Shown one piece after another: positions 42,760-52,006 of a stretch of 64,000 nucleotides of DNA. The notes beneath the pieces are model-generated. The model did no database searches. It had not been told where the DNA came from and saw nothing but the letters and a program-made list of their open reading frames with translations. Position 1 is the first letter of the stretch; every line of letters begins with the position of its first letter. A program made the translations under genes and the position numbers. The DNA comes from Pseudoalteromonas luteoviolacea NCIMB 1944 (GTDB taxonomy: Bacteria > Pseudomonadota > Gammaproteobacteria > Enterobacterales > Alteromonadaceae): assembly GCF_001625565.1 (NCBI RefSeq), contig NZ_AUXS01000042.1, positions 124,001 through 188,000 of the forward strand, read 5' to 3'.

Positions 42760-44484
42760 ATGGATGTTCAAACGTTTACATTTTTAATTGTTGGGCTGAG
42801 TTTTGCCCTTTATATCGGTATCGCTATTTGGGCTCGAGCAGGATCAACCAATGAGTTCTACGTTGCTGGCGGCGGCGTACCACCGTTAGCCAATGGCATG
42901 GCGACGGCTGCCGATTGGATGAGTGCGGCATCGTTTATTTCAATGGCGGGTATCATTTCCTTTGCAGGGTATGATGGTGGTGTATACCTGATGGGGTGGA
43001 CTGGAGGCTACGTACTACTCGCATTGTGTCTGGCACCTTATTTACGCAAGTTCGGCAAATTCACTGTGCCTGATTTTATTGGCGATAGATATTATTCGCA
43101 GGTTGCGCGTGTGGTCGCTATTTTATGTGCCATCTTTATCTGCTTTACCTATATTGCCGGGCAAATGCGTGGCGTAGGTGTCGTATTCTCGCGCTTTTTA
43201 GAAGTCGATATTGAAACGGGTGTGTATATTGGCATGGTGATTGTTTTCTTCTATGCCGTTTTAGGTGGTATGAAAGGGATCACCTATACACAGGTTGCGC
43301 AATATTGTGTGTTAGTTTTTGCCTATCTAGTGCCTGCAATTTTTATCTCTATGATGATGACAGGGCATTTGCTACCCCAAACAGGGTTTGGTGCGACATT
43401 AGCTGACGGCTCAAATACTTACTTACTCGATAAACTCGACGGACTCAGTACAGAGCTCGGCTTCGCGCAGTATACCGAGGGCTCGAAGAGCATGATTGAT
43501 GTGTTTGCAATCACCGCAGCCCTGATGGTCGGTACTGCTGGTTTACCGCACGTAATTGTGCGCTTTTTTACTGTACCTAAAGTAAAAGACACGCGTATTT
43601 CAGCTGCATGGACTTTGGTGTTTATAGCGATTGTTTATACCACAGCACCAGCGGTTGCATCGTTTGCTCGAGTGAACATGATCGACACCATTAATGGTAA
43701 AGATGGCAGTGGTACAGCGTATGCTGAAGCGCCACAGTGGGTTAAAAATTGGGAAAGAACAGGCCTTATCACATTCAATGATAAAAATGGCGACGGCAAG
43801 ATGTTCTATTCAGCTGGCAAAATCGATGATCCAGCCAGTGCCAACGAAGTAAAAATTGACCGCGATATTATGGTACTTGCCAACCCTGAAATTGCCGATT
43901 TGCCAGCTTGGGTTATTGCACTCGTTGCCGCTGGTGGTATCGCTGCGGCACTGTCAACGACGGCGGGATTATTATTGGTTATTTCGACGTCTGTGTCTCA
44001 TGATTTGCTCAAACGCACACTTAAACCGGATATCAGCGATAAACAAGAATTAATGGCCGCACGGCTCGCTGCAATGGTGGCAATTGGGATCTCAGCTTAC
44101 TTTGGCATAAATCCGCCTGGGTTTGTCGCCTCGGTGGTCGCGTTTGCCTTTGGCTTAGCTGCGGCGAGTTTCTTCCCTGCAATTATCATGGGGATCTTCT
44201 CGAAACGCATGAATAAGGAAGGTGCAATTGCCGGTATGATTTCAGGTATAGGCTTCACGGCGGCGTACATTATTTACTTTAAGTTTGTTAGCCCAGAGCT
44301 GAACGCGCCGGCAAATTGGTTATTTGGTATTTCACCGGAGGGGATAGGTATCATAGGTATGCTGGTTAACTTTGGTGTTGCGGCTGTTGTTATGAAGCTT
44401 ACAGCAGAGACGCCAGAAGAAGTAAAACGCATGGTCGATGGGATCCGTAATCCTAAAGGTTCAAGTGCGGCGCACGCACACTAA
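42760..44484 (+). CDS. Sodium:solute symporter of the ActP/acetate type
   Basis: The 574-aa product has about 13 membrane helices, the SSS motif EFYVAGGGVPPLANGMATAADWMSA at residues 32-56 (broken here by function: the last part is the sodium site) and AAALSTTAGLLLVIS, which is typical of the acetate branch. A soluble insert of about 70 residues (NGKDGSGTAYAEAP to KIDRDI) in the periplasmic loop is seen in the DUF4212-linked subgroup. Uptake of acetate or a similar monocarboxylate is the family role. It forms an operon with DUF4212 and faces the CrbS-like kinase. Confidence 0.92.
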   Translation: MDVQTFTFLIVGLSFALYIGIAIWARAGSTNEFYVAGGGVPPLANGMATAADWMSAASFISMAGIISFAGYDGGVYLMGWTGGYVLLALCLAPYLRKFGKFTVPDFIGDRYYSQVARVVAILCAIFICFTYIAGQMRGVGVVFSRFLEVDIETGVYIGMVIVFFYAVLGGMKGITYTQVAQYCVLVFAYLVPAIFISMMMTGHLLPQTGFGATLADGSNTYLLDKLDGLSTELGFAQYTEGSKSMIDVFAITAALMVGTAGLPHVIVRFFTVPKVKDTRISAAWTLVFIAIVYTTAPAVASFARVNMIDTINGKDGSGTAYAEAPQWVKNWERTGLITFNDKNGDGKMFYSAGKIDDPASANEVKIDRDIMVLANPEIADLPAWVIALVAAGGIAAALSTTAGLLLVISTSVSHDLLKRTLKPDISDKQELMAARLAAMVAIGISAYFGINPPGFVASVVAFAFGLAAASFFPAIIMGIFSKRMNKEGAIAGMISGIGFTAAYIIYFKFVSPELNAPANWLFGISPEGIGIIGMLVNFGVAAVVMKLTAETPEEVKRMVDGIRNPKGSSAAHAH

Positions 44485-44500
44485 AAGTAATGAGGAAAAA

Positions 44501-44536
44501 CTAGCCCAGCAGTTTGCTGGGCTAGTGTCTTTTTAG
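44501..44536 (+). terminator. Terminator of the DUF4212-symporter operon
   Basis: CTAGCCCAGCA and its complement with a 3-nt loop are followed by a T-rich end. It lies only 10 nt before the next start and so sits on its leader; read-through may be used to express the following gene. Confidence 0.85.
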
Positions 44537-44545
44537 GGAGCAAAA

Positions 44546-46399
44546 ATGACACATTCTCAGAGTGTTTCGCCTGTAGTTGATGTTTTGGACTTTGTGACAA
44601 AGCAATTGCCCTTCAGTGAACTGCCCCCTTCATGTGCACATTTTTATGTAAATCACGCCAAGGTGGTTTATATCACGTCACTGAATCAGTCAGAGTTACT
44701 GGCATCCACAGACAAATATTTATACCTAATTCGCTCTGGTGTGTTTGATTTAGTCAATACCGTAGGTGAGGTGGTAACTCGGTTGGGGGAAGGGGACTAC
44801 TTTGGCTATCCATCACTGTTAACTGGAGAAGAGATAAAAAACCACCTGGAGGTGCAAACCAGTGGATTGGTCTTTTTGTTACCACAACAAGACTTTGACT
44901 TTTTGCGAAGAGAATACCAAAAGTTTGAACAACATTTTGTTCGAGCGCACAAAAAGCGCTTATTATCAAGCCACTATCAAGAGCGTGGACGGGCTTGGCC
45001 TGAACATAAGGTATCTGCTTTGATGGGGAAATCGGCTGTGACCATTGAGCCCCATGCGCGCATAGTCGATGCAGCTAAATTAATGCAAAAAGCAGGTGTG
45101 TCATCGGTGATAGTCACTGAAAAAGGCGAGCTGTCTGGAATTATAACCGATCGCGACTTGCGCAATCGAGTTTTGGCAGCCGAACTTGCTCCGAGCGCCA
45201 GTGTTGCGCAAATCATGACTCCAAACCCCAAGTTTATTTTTGAGAATAATCGCGCGTTCTCTGCGCTACATTTGATGCTCAAGCACAATATTCATCACCT
45301 CCCTGTACTCAATGAAGAACGCGTGCCGTTGGGTATGGTGACCAGCACGGATCTGCTGCGACAACAAAAACATGATCCTGTGCAATTGATTGGGCAAATT
45401 TACAAAGCCCACAGTCATCAGGAAGTGATCCGTTTAGCGATGGAAATCCCAGCATTGTTACGCGGCTTTTCCAATACCGTTGAAGATATCTCATTTATTG
45501 GGACTTTGCTCAGCGGTTTAACGGATGCGTTGATGAGTCGTTTGACAGAGTTATTCATTCAACAAGCAGGTGAACCGCCATGTAGTTTTTGCTGGATCTG
45601 CTTTGGCTCACAAGCGCGAGAAGAGCAGACATTACACTCAGATCAGGACAATGGATTGGTTTTTTCCAATGCCATTTTGGACCATCAACGAGACTACTTT
45701 GCGCGTTTGGGGGCATACGTGTCTGGGCATCTTATCAGTTGTGGCATCAAAGCCTGCCCAGGTGGCATTATGGCGAGCAATGCTCAGTGTCGAGGAACGG
45801 TTGACGAGTGGGTATTGCGCTATGAGCAGTGGGTACATACACCAACGCCTCAAGCCATGTTAAACAGTAAAATATTTTTTGATAGGCGTTTTATTTATGG
45901 TGAACAAGCGTTGTATCAAAGTCTTAATACGGGGCTGAGGGCATTGCAACAACAAGAACTATTTTTTGCCGCTATGGCAACGGATATCAGCACCAATAGT
46001 GTGCCTATCGGCTTGTTTATGCAGTTTAAATTGGAGCAAGATAAACACAAGCACCGATATTTGGATTTAAAAATAAGGGGCGTAGCAATTGTGAACGATC
46101 TAGTGCGTCTCTACGCGCTCAAGTGTGGCATTAACAAAGCCAACACTCAAATGCGCTTGGCTGCACTAAAAGATTTTGGCGTGCTCAGTAAAGAGGACAT
46201 ATACAATTTACAAGACTGCTGGCGATTTTTAACTCAGTTGCGTTTTAAAATTCAAATAGAGGCCCCTGATTTACCTCCAAATTGCATTAACCCTGAACAC
46301 TTAAGTTCACTTGAACGCCATCAACTAAAAGAAGCATTTCATTTGATAAAGCAAGCTCAGCAGGCGTGTGTATTTAAGTTTGCTCGTGGAAGTTTATAG
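44546..46399 (+). CDS. cNMP-binding, tandem CBS and DUF294 nucleotidyltransferase protein
   Basis: The 617-aa protein has an N-terminal cyclic-nucleotide-binding-like domain (about residues 20-140), two CBS domains (about 155-280), a nucleotidyltransferase-like DUF294 domain with CFGSQAREEQTLHSDQDNG (GSxxRxE and DxD), and a DUF294_C helical domain. The layout is like GlnD-type regulatory enzymes and is known near CrbS/ActP loci and DEDDh exonucleases. It probably senses adenine nucleotides and modifies a partner by nucleotidylation. The start ATG at 44546 follows TAGGGAG. Confidence 0.92.
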   Translation: MTHSQSVSPVVDVLDFVTKQLPFSELPPSCAHFYVNHAKVVYITSLNQSELLASTDKYLYLIRSGVFDLVNTVGEVVTRLGEGDYFGYPSLLTGEEIKNHLEVQTSGLVFLLPQQDFDFLRREYQKFEQHFVRAHKKRLLSSHYQERGRAWPEHKVSALMGKSAVTIEPHARIVDAAKLMQKAGVSSVIVTEKGELSGIITDRDLRNRVLAAELAPSASVAQIMTPNPKFIFENNRAFSALHLMLKHNIHHLPVLNEERVPLGMVTSTDLLRQQKHDPVQLIGQIYKAHSHQEVIRLAMEIPALLRGFSNTVEDISFIGTLLSGLTDALMSRLTELFIQQAGEPPCSFCWICFGSQAREEQTLHSDQDNGLVFSNAILDHQRDYFARLGAYVSGHLISCGIKACPGGIMASNAQCRGTVDEWVLRYEQWVHTPTPQAMLNSKIFFDRRFIYGEQALYQSLNTGLRALQQQELFFAAMATDISTNSVPIGLFMQFKLEQDKHKHRYLDLKIRGVAIVNDLVRLYALKCGINKANTQMRLAALKDFGVLSKEDIYNLQDCWRFLTQLRFKIQIEAPDLPPNCINPEHLSSLERHQLKEAFHLIKQAQQACVFKFARGSL

Positions 46400-46403
46400 C
46401 GCA

Positions 46404-47024
46404 ATGAAATGGCGACTACCTCAGCTTTTTCAGCGCACTGAAAGTGCGTTGTGGCTAAATAGTGAACTTTTAGTTGTGGACTTAGAGTTAACCGGGCTTG
46501 ACCCCAACTCACATGAAATCGTATCGATTGCTTGGGTGTTGATCAAAAATGGCCGGATCGAACTTCAGCAGGTGCAACATAAATTAAACAGTGATGTAAA
46601 GCAGCTTGCCCAAAGCCCTGTGTATCATGGTATAGGTGAGCATCAGTTAGCACAAAGCGGCGAGCGTCTTGAACAGATTATCAGAGCTTTGGGGGCGGAG
46701 TTGGCGTCCAAGTCACTGGTGTGTCACAACGCATCCCTTGATTGGGGATTTTTACAGAAATATATGAATCAATATGGTGTGAATGTAACGCCGGTACATA
46801 TCATTGATACACTGAAAATTGAAAAAAATAAGCTGTTGCGTAGTCAAACATATTTGGCTCAAGATCAGCTGACTTTAGCAGCATGCAGACGTCGCTATGG
46901 TCTACCGACTTATCAAAACCACAATGCACTCAGTGACGCGCTCGCGACAGCTGAACTGTTGTTGGCACAAGTGAGTCATTTAGATAGGCAAGGGGTAATA
47001 AAACTGCGCAATTTGGTATGTTGA
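46404..47024 (+). CDS. DEDDh 3'-5' exonuclease (DnaQ-like)
   Basis: The ATG at 46404 lies 5 nt after the upstream stop; an in-frame GTG at 46368 would overlap that gene and is less likely. The 206-aa protein has ExoI VVDLELTGLDPNSHE with Asp and Glu, ExoII in CHNASLDWGFL, and ExoIII in NHNALSDALATAELL, with the His of the DEDDh class. It is a DnaQ-like nuclease not joined to a polymerase. Its coupling to the CBS/DUF294 gene is common in gammaproteobacteria, yet the reason is unknown. Confidence 0.9.
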   Translation: MKWRLPQLFQRTESALWLNSELLVVDLELTGLDPNSHEIVSIAWVLIKNGRIELQQVQHKLNSDVKQLAQSPVYHGIGEHQLAQSGERLEQIIRALGAELASKSLVCHNASLDWGFLQKYMNQYGVNVTPVHIIDTLKIEKNKLLRSQTYLAQDQLTLAACRRRYGLPTYQNHNALSDALATAELLLAQVSHLDRQGVIKLRNLVC

Positions 47025-47183
47025 GTAAGTAGCCCACATCGGTTTTTTGGCAATTTACCTCATATAAAGAAAAATTTTTGCTTATCACTTACACATTTGT
47101 TCAAGGTCGATTACAATAGCGCCATCTTTACAAAGGAGTCTTGGTCACTTCTTTTTGCATTTAAAAAATGGGTCTTCTAGTTA

Positions 47184-48197
47184 ATGACAATCAAACTGGC
47201 AATCAATGGTTTTGGTCGCATAGGTCGCAATATTGTCCGAGCCCTCTTTGAGTCTGGGCGCCACAACGAATTTCAAATCGTCGCTATTAATGAGTTGGCA
47301 GATCCGGAAGGGATCGCACATTTAATGAAATATGACACATCACATGGTCGTTTTTCTTTTCCCGTAACTCTTAATAAGCCCTATCTAGAAGTTGCCGAAC
47401 AACAAATTCAAATTTTTAACGAGCAAGACCCGAGTCATTTACCCTGGCATGCATTAGATATTGACGTTGTGTTGGAGTGCACTGGCGTGTATCACTCGAG
47501 GCAACATGCAGAAGCACACTTGGCCGCAGGGGCAAAAAAAGTTCTATTTTCGCACCCAGCAGATGCCGATGTAGATGAGACAATTGTCTACGGTATTAAC
47601 GAAGATAATTTACGCGCTGCGCATACAATTGTGTCAAATGGTTCATGTACAACGAACTGTATTGTTCCTGTCATTAAAGTATTAGATGATGCTTTTGGTA
47701 TTGAGTCTGGTGCGATTACCACTATTCATGCGTCGATGCATGACCAGCAAGTGATTGACGCATATCATAAAGATTTGCGAAGAACGCGCGCAGCAAGCCA
47801 GTCTATTATACCTGTTGATACCAAGCTAGCGCGTGGTATTGAGCGAATATTACCTAAATTTCATGGTCGCTTTGAAGCAATCGCTGTCAGAGTACCTACA
47901 ATTAATGTGACTGCAATGGACTTAAGTGTGTCGTTGCAAAGCGATGTCACATTGGAACAAGTTAATCAAGTATTGGAACAAGCTGCCTCTGGCAGGCTAC
48001 ATGGAATCCTAGATTACACCGAAGAGCCTTTGGTTTCGGTTGATTTTAATCATGATCCACACTCCAGTATTATTGATGGCACCCAGACCCGAGTGAGCCA
48101 TAAACGCTTGGTGAAGGTGTTAGTTTGGTGTGATAACGAGTGGGGTTTCGCAAACCGCATGCTCGACACCGCAATGGCAATGATCAAAGCCTCTTAA
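47184..48197 (+). CDS. epd: D-erythrose-4-phosphate dehydrogenase
   Basis: The 337-aa protein has the NAD-binding start AINGFGRIGRNIVRALFE and the catalytic Cys155 in SNGSCTTNCIVP. The differences from GapA (NELADPEGIAHLMKYDTSHG, ATSHDQQ-like block reading HASMHDQQVIDAYH) fit Epd. Epd makes erythronate-4-phosphate for pyridoxal phosphate synthesis. The order epd-pgk-fba is the gammaproteobacterial one. Assignment over GapB types is made from these motifs and context. Confidence 0.94.
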   Translation: MTIKLAINGFGRIGRNIVRALFESGRHNEFQIVAINELADPEGIAHLMKYDTSHGRFSFPVTLNKPYLEVAEQQIQIFNEQDPSHLPWHALDIDVVLECTGVYHSRQHAEAHLAAGAKKVLFSHPADADVDETIVYGINEDNLRAAHTIVSNGSCTTNCIVPVIKVLDDAFGIESGAITTIHASMHDQQVIDAYHKDLRRTRAASQSIIPVDTKLARGIERILPKFHGRFEAIAVRVPTINVTAMDLSVSLQSDVTLEQVNQVLEQAASGRLHGILDYTEEPLVSVDFNHDPHSSIIDGTQTRVSHKRLVKVLVWCDNEWGFANRMLDTAMAMIKAS

Positions 48198-48227
48198 TTT
48201 TAGTATCGTTCTTTTAAGGAGATGTCC

Positions 48228-49406
48228 ATGTCAGTCATCAAGATGGCGGATTTAGATTTAAACGGCAAACGCGTGCTTATTCGTGAAGATTTGAACGTGC
48301 CAGTGAAAGACGGAAAAGTAACGTCTGACGCACGTATCAGAGCATCGTTGCCAACCATTAAATTGGCACTGGAAAAAGGCGCCAAAGTAATGGTTATGTC
48401 TCATCTAGGTCGCCCAACGGAAGGGGAATACGATGCTCAGTATTCACTTCAGCCAGTTGTTGATTATCTAAATGAAGTACTTGAACAAAACGTCAGATTA
48501 GTCACAGATTACCTAGATGGTGTTGAAGTTGCTGATAACGAAGTGGTTGTTTTTGAAAATGTACGCTTTAATAAAGGTGAAAAGAAAAACGACGAAGCAC
48601 TTTCTAAGCAGTTAGCTGCACTGTGTGATATTTATGTAATGGATGCGTTTGGTACAGCTCACCGCGCGCAAGCGTCAACGCATGGTGTTGGCTTATTCGC
48701 CGATGTAGCATGTGCAGGACCATTACTGGCTGCGGAGCTTGATGCTCTTGGTAAAGCGCTTGATAACCCTGCTCGCCCATTAGTGGCAATTGTAGGTGGC
48801 TCAAAAGTGTCAACTAAACTAACTGTATTAGATTCACTTTCAACGGTTGTCGATCAACTTGTTACTGGTGGTGGTATTGCAAATACATTTATCGCGGCGT
48901 CAGGTAGCCCTGTAGGCAAATCTTTGTATGAAGAAGAGTTAATTCCTGAAGCGCAAAAGCTAAGTGCTGCAGCTGAAGCGAACGATGGCGCAATTCCAGT
49001 GCCAACCGATGTTGTTGTTGGTAAGGAATTCTCTGAAACAGCCGTTGCAGTGATCAAAGATGCGTCTGAAGTTGAAAGCGATGACATGATTTTCGACATT
49101 GGTCCAAATACAGCAATTGAGCTGGCGAAAATTATTGAGCAAGCTGGCACTGTGGTTTGGAATGGCCCAGTTGGTGTCTTTGAATTTGATCAATTTGGTA
49201 ATGGTACAGAAGCCATTGCACATGCGATTGCTAAGTCAAAAGCATTTTCAATTGCTGGTGGCGGTGACACGTTAGCAGCGATTGATAAATATGGTGTTGG
49301 CGATGAAATATCGTATATCTCAACTGGCGGTGGTGCTTTCTTAGAGTTTTTAGAAGGCAAAAAATTACCAGCGGTTGATATGCTAGAGCAAAGAGCAAAA
49401 GCATAA
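48228..49406 (+). CDS. pgk: Phosphoglycerate kinase
   Basis: The ATG at 48228 is chosen because AAGGAG lies 6 nt before it; the ATG at 48222 would sit right against that site. The 392-aa product has RVLIREDLNVPVKDG, VMSHLGRPTEG, and the C-terminal nucleotide loop SIAGGGDTLAAI, then GGGAFLEFLEGKKLPAV. It makes ATP from 1,3-bisphosphoglycerate in glycolysis. It lies 30 bp after epd and in one unit with it. Confidence 0.98.
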   Translation: MSVIKMADLDLNGKRVLIREDLNVPVKDGKVTSDARIRASLPTIKLALEKGAKVMVMSHLGRPTEGEYDAQYSLQPVVDYLNEVLEQNVRLVTDYLDGVEVADNEVVVFENVRFNKGEKKNDEALSKQLAALCDIYVMDAFGTAHRAQASTHGVGLFADVACAGPLLAAELDALGKALDNPARPLVAIVGGSKVSTKLTVLDSLSTVVDQLVTGGGIANTFIAASGSPVGKSLYEEELIPEAQKLSAAAEANDGAIPVPTDVVVGKEFSETAVAVIKDASEVESDDMIFDIGPNTAIELAKIIEQAGTVVWNGPVGVFEFDQFGNGTEAIAHAIAKSKAFSIAGGGDTLAAIDKYGVGDEISYISTGGGAFLEFLEGKKLPAVDMLEQRAKA

Positions 49407-49554
49407 AAATTTGTGGGGGCCTTTGGCCTCCAGCTATTAATTTAAACACTCTCTCACTCTTTGTTTAGGTTAATAGAGGTTGTGATCCAACCAAACTAAA
49501 TCTACCCCGTTCAAATAGATAGCCAAGAGCTATCAAAAATTGGAGAAAAGCAAT

Positions 49555-50619
49555 ATGGCTTTAATCAGTATGCGTCAACTTCTCGATCATGCGGCTGAGA
49601 ATGGATACGGCGTTCCTGCCTTTAATGTGAATAACCAAGAGCAAATGCGCGCAATTATGGAAGCGGCTGACAAAACAAACAGCCCAGTAATTGTACAAGG
49701 TTCTGCGGGTGCAAGAGCCTATGCTGGTGCACCATTTATTCGCCATATGATTTTAGCTGCTGTTGAAGAGTGGCCACATATCCCTGTTGTTATGCACCAA
49801 GATCACGGTACATCTCCGGCGGTTTGTCAACGCTCGATTCAATTAGGTTTTTCATCAGTGATGATGGATGGTTCATTACTTGATGATGGTAAAACACCGT
49901 CAACGTATGAGTACAATGTTGATGTAACACGCCGCACAGTTGAAATGGCCCATGCCTGTGGTGTATCTGTTGAAGGTGAGCTAGGTGTTTTAGGCTCGCT
50001 TGAAACTGGCGAAGCGGGTGAAGAAGATGGTATCGGTGCTGTTGGTAAATTGACGCAAGATCAGCTTCTTACAGACCCAGAAGAAGCGGCTGATTTCGTC
50101 AAGAAAACGGGTGTTGACGCATTAGCTATCGCTTGTGGCACGTCACACGGTGCATACAAATTTACTCGTCCACCTACGGGCGATATCCTTGCAATCAACC
50201 GAATCAAAGAGATCCACGCACGTATTCCGGATACACACTTAGTAATGCACGGCTCTTCATCTGTACCTCAAGAGTGGCTTGCTGTGATTAATGAGTTTGG
50301 CGGTGAAATCCCAGAAACTTACGGTGTGCCAGTAGAGCAGATCGTTGAAGGGATCAAACACGGTGTTCGTAAAGTAAATATCGACACGGATCTACGTTTG
50401 GCTGCAACTGGTGCTATTCGTCGCCACTTAGCACACAATCCTGCTAACTTTGATCCTCGTAAATACCTAGCGGAAGCGACTAAAGCGATGACAGAGATCT
50501 GTATTGCACGTTACGAAGCGTTTGGTACAGCTGGTCAAGCATCTAAGATCAAGCCAATTTCACTAGATGACATGCATGTGAAATACCTATCTGGTGAGCT
50601 TGCTCCAAAAGTAAAATAA
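49555..50619 (+). CDS. fba: Class II fructose-bisphosphate aldolase
   Basis: The ATG at 49555 follows GGAGAAAAGCAAT, so the longer frame from TTG at 49540 is rejected. The 354-aa protein has the zinc ligands in VMHQDHGTSP and VMHGSSSVPQEW and the segment HGVRKVNIDTDLRLA. It is the long class IIB-type form that proteobacteria carry beside pgk. It cleaves fructose-1,6-bisphosphate. A terminator follows the stop. Confidence 0.97.
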   Translation: MALISMRQLLDHAAENGYGVPAFNVNNQEQMRAIMEAADKTNSPVIVQGSAGARAYAGAPFIRHMILAAVEEWPHIPVVMHQDHGTSPAVCQRSIQLGFSSVMMDGSLLDDGKTPSTYEYNVDVTRRTVEMAHACGVSVEGELGVLGSLETGEAGEEDGIGAVGKLTQDQLLTDPEEAADFVKKTGVDALAIACGTSHGAYKFTRPPTGDILAINRIKEIHARIPDTHLVMHGSSSVPQEWLAVINEFGGEIPETYGVPVEQIVEGIKHGVRKVNIDTDLRLAATGAIRRHLAHNPANFDPRKYLAEATKAMTEICIARYEAFGTAGQASKIKPISLDDMHVKYLSGELAPKVK

Positions 50620-50639
50620 GATACTAATTTTAAATAACT

Positions 50640-50663
50640 AAGCCCCAATAGGGGCTTTTTTTA
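50640..50663 (+). terminator. Terminator of fba
   Basis: A 7-bp stem AAGCCCC with a 4-nt loop is followed by a run of T, 20 nt after the stop. Confidence 0.9.
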
Positions 50664-50733
50664 TGGGTGTTTGTTTTACGCCGGTGGTCACACTGAGTGT
50701 ACTTTGGTGCTAGACGGTCAGTGATAATTGATA

Positions 50734-51063
50734 GATCTCTTGTTGGGATCAGTTTTCTACCAAGTTGCGCAATGTCGGATCACAAGTTTACCAACATCAG
50801 TGTTTAGGGATCAGATTTTTACTAGCAAGTTCGTGTTGTGATCGTAATTTAGTGGGTGCTTTGATCAGAATGTGAGATATGTGGACCAAAAGATCAATGA
50901 CTTACATGTAGTTTATAGGGGAACGTGCGATCATAGTAGGTATAATAGTGATCCCAAAATGATCCTCTAAGTAAGATAGTGATCTCGTGTGCTGTCACTT
51001 AGAAAAATAATGATCCGTGCTGGATTACATGATCTTAATAATTTTTTAATTGAAACCAAGATC
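50734..51063. repeat. Cluster of 14 GATC sites, many 31 bp apart
   Basis: GATC begins at 50734, 50747, 50778, 50809, 50840, 50863, 50892, 50929, 50950, 50961, 50981, 51012, 51031 and 51060. About 1.3 would be expected by chance in 330 bp. The sites at 50747, 50778, 50809 and 50840 are each 31 bp apart, as are 50950, 50981 and 51012. This is three turns of the helix and the spacing SeqA tolerates between hemimethylated GATC pairs. No gene lies here. Confidence 0.9.
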
Positions 51064-51186
51064 GCAAATAAACCTGTTTATTCGATGCTAAATCACGCTA
51101 TTTGCTGATAAATTAGGAACAAATGAGTTCTAACTCATTGAAACTGTGTTCTAGAGAAATGAATTAAGGTTATATTATCGGGTAAC

Positions 51187-51205
51187 CTTTCATAAAACTG
51201 TCATA
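51187..51205 (+). promoter_or_regulatory. PHO box upstream of phoB
   Basis: The sequence CTTTCATAAAACTGTCATA differs from the classical CTGTCATAxAxCTGTCATA at one base, and a third TCATA follows. It lies 45-63 bp before the phoB start, consistent with PhoB autoregulation. Confidence 0.85.
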
Positions 51206-51249
51206 CTTAGTCATAATAATGAAACCGACTTCGGTAACGTAAGAGATAA

Positions 51250-51945
51250 ATGGGAATGTCACGTAGAGTACTAGTAGTTGATGACGAAGCACCAATAAGA
51301 GAAATGTTGGTGTTTGTGTTAGAACAGAATGGCTTTCAAGCAATTGAAGCTGAAGACTATGATTCAGCGATTGCAGCCATGGTAGAGCCATACCCAGATA
51401 TGGTGCTCCTGGATTGGATGTTACCTGGTGGTAGCGGTATCCAAATTGCGAAAAAGTTTAAGCAAAGTGAGTATACTCGTCAGATCCCTATCATCATGCT
51501 AACAGCGCGTGGTGAAGAGGAAGACAAGGTTAAAGGATTAGAAGTAGGTGCAGATGACTACGTGACTAAGCCTTTTTCACCAAAAGAGCTCATGGCAAGA
51601 ATAAAAGCAGTGATGCGTCGAGTGTCGCCAACTTCTTTAGAAGAAGCGATAGAAGTTCACGGCTTAAGGCTTGATCCTATTTCGCATCGTGTTACGTCTG
51701 CGGGGAATGAACTTGAAATGGGGCCAACCGAGTTTAGGTTGCTACATTTCTTTATGACTCACCCAGAGCGTGTATATAGCCGTGAACAACTGCTTGACCA
51801 CGTATGGGGCACGAACGTGTATGTTGAGGACCGTACGGTAGACGTACATATTCGACGCCTAAGAAAAGCGATTGCACCTCTTGGACATGACAGGCTAGTG
51901 CAAACTGTGCGTGGCGCAGGCTATCGTTTTTCTAGTAAAGTATAA
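51250..51945 (+). CDS. phoB: Phosphate regulon response regulator
   Basis: The 231-aa protein has a receiver domain with Asp11-Asp12 and phosphoacceptor Asp55 in LLDWMLPGG, the conserved Lys in VTKPFSPKEL, and an OmpR-type winged helix with GPTEFRLLHFFMTHPERVYS and VDVHIRRLRKA. Length and sequence fit PhoB. It activates phosphate-starvation genes through PHO boxes. A second ATG at 51256 could also serve. phoR follows after 61 bp. Confidence 0.97.
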   Translation: MGMSRRVLVVDDEAPIREMLVFVLEQNGFQAIEAEDYDSAIAAMVEPYPDMVLLDWMLPGGSGIQIAKKFKQSEYTRQIPIIMLTARGEEEDKVKGLEVGADDYVTKPFSPKELMARIKAVMRRVSPTSLEEAIEVHGLRLDPISHRVTSAGNELEMGPTEFRLLHFFMTHPERVYSREQLLDHVWGTNVYVEDRTVDVHIRRLRKAIAPLGHDRLVQTVRGAGYRFSSKV

Positions 51946-52006
51946 AGCATTAATAAGTGCGCTGTGGTAGCGTTATCCTAGCGCTTAATCTTTAGGATCA
52001 TTTTAT

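Larger units (their letters stand above)
50664..51249. other. Regulatory region between fba and phoB
   Basis: About 590 bp without a supported gene. The part 50734-51063 is packed with GATC sites (listed separately), and a PHO box lies at 51187-51205. The rest is AT-rich. Confidence 0.6.

Noticed and set aside
49409..49440. Hairpin GGGGGCC/GGCCTCC after pgk as terminator
   Set aside because: The stem is imperfect and there is no T run; pgk and fba are probably partly cotranscribed.
50734..51063. Replication origin reading of the GATC cluster
   Set aside because: No clear DnaA boxes, no dnaA/gidA/parAB or plasmid-type rep gene nearby; the density alone fits a SeqA/Dam region better.
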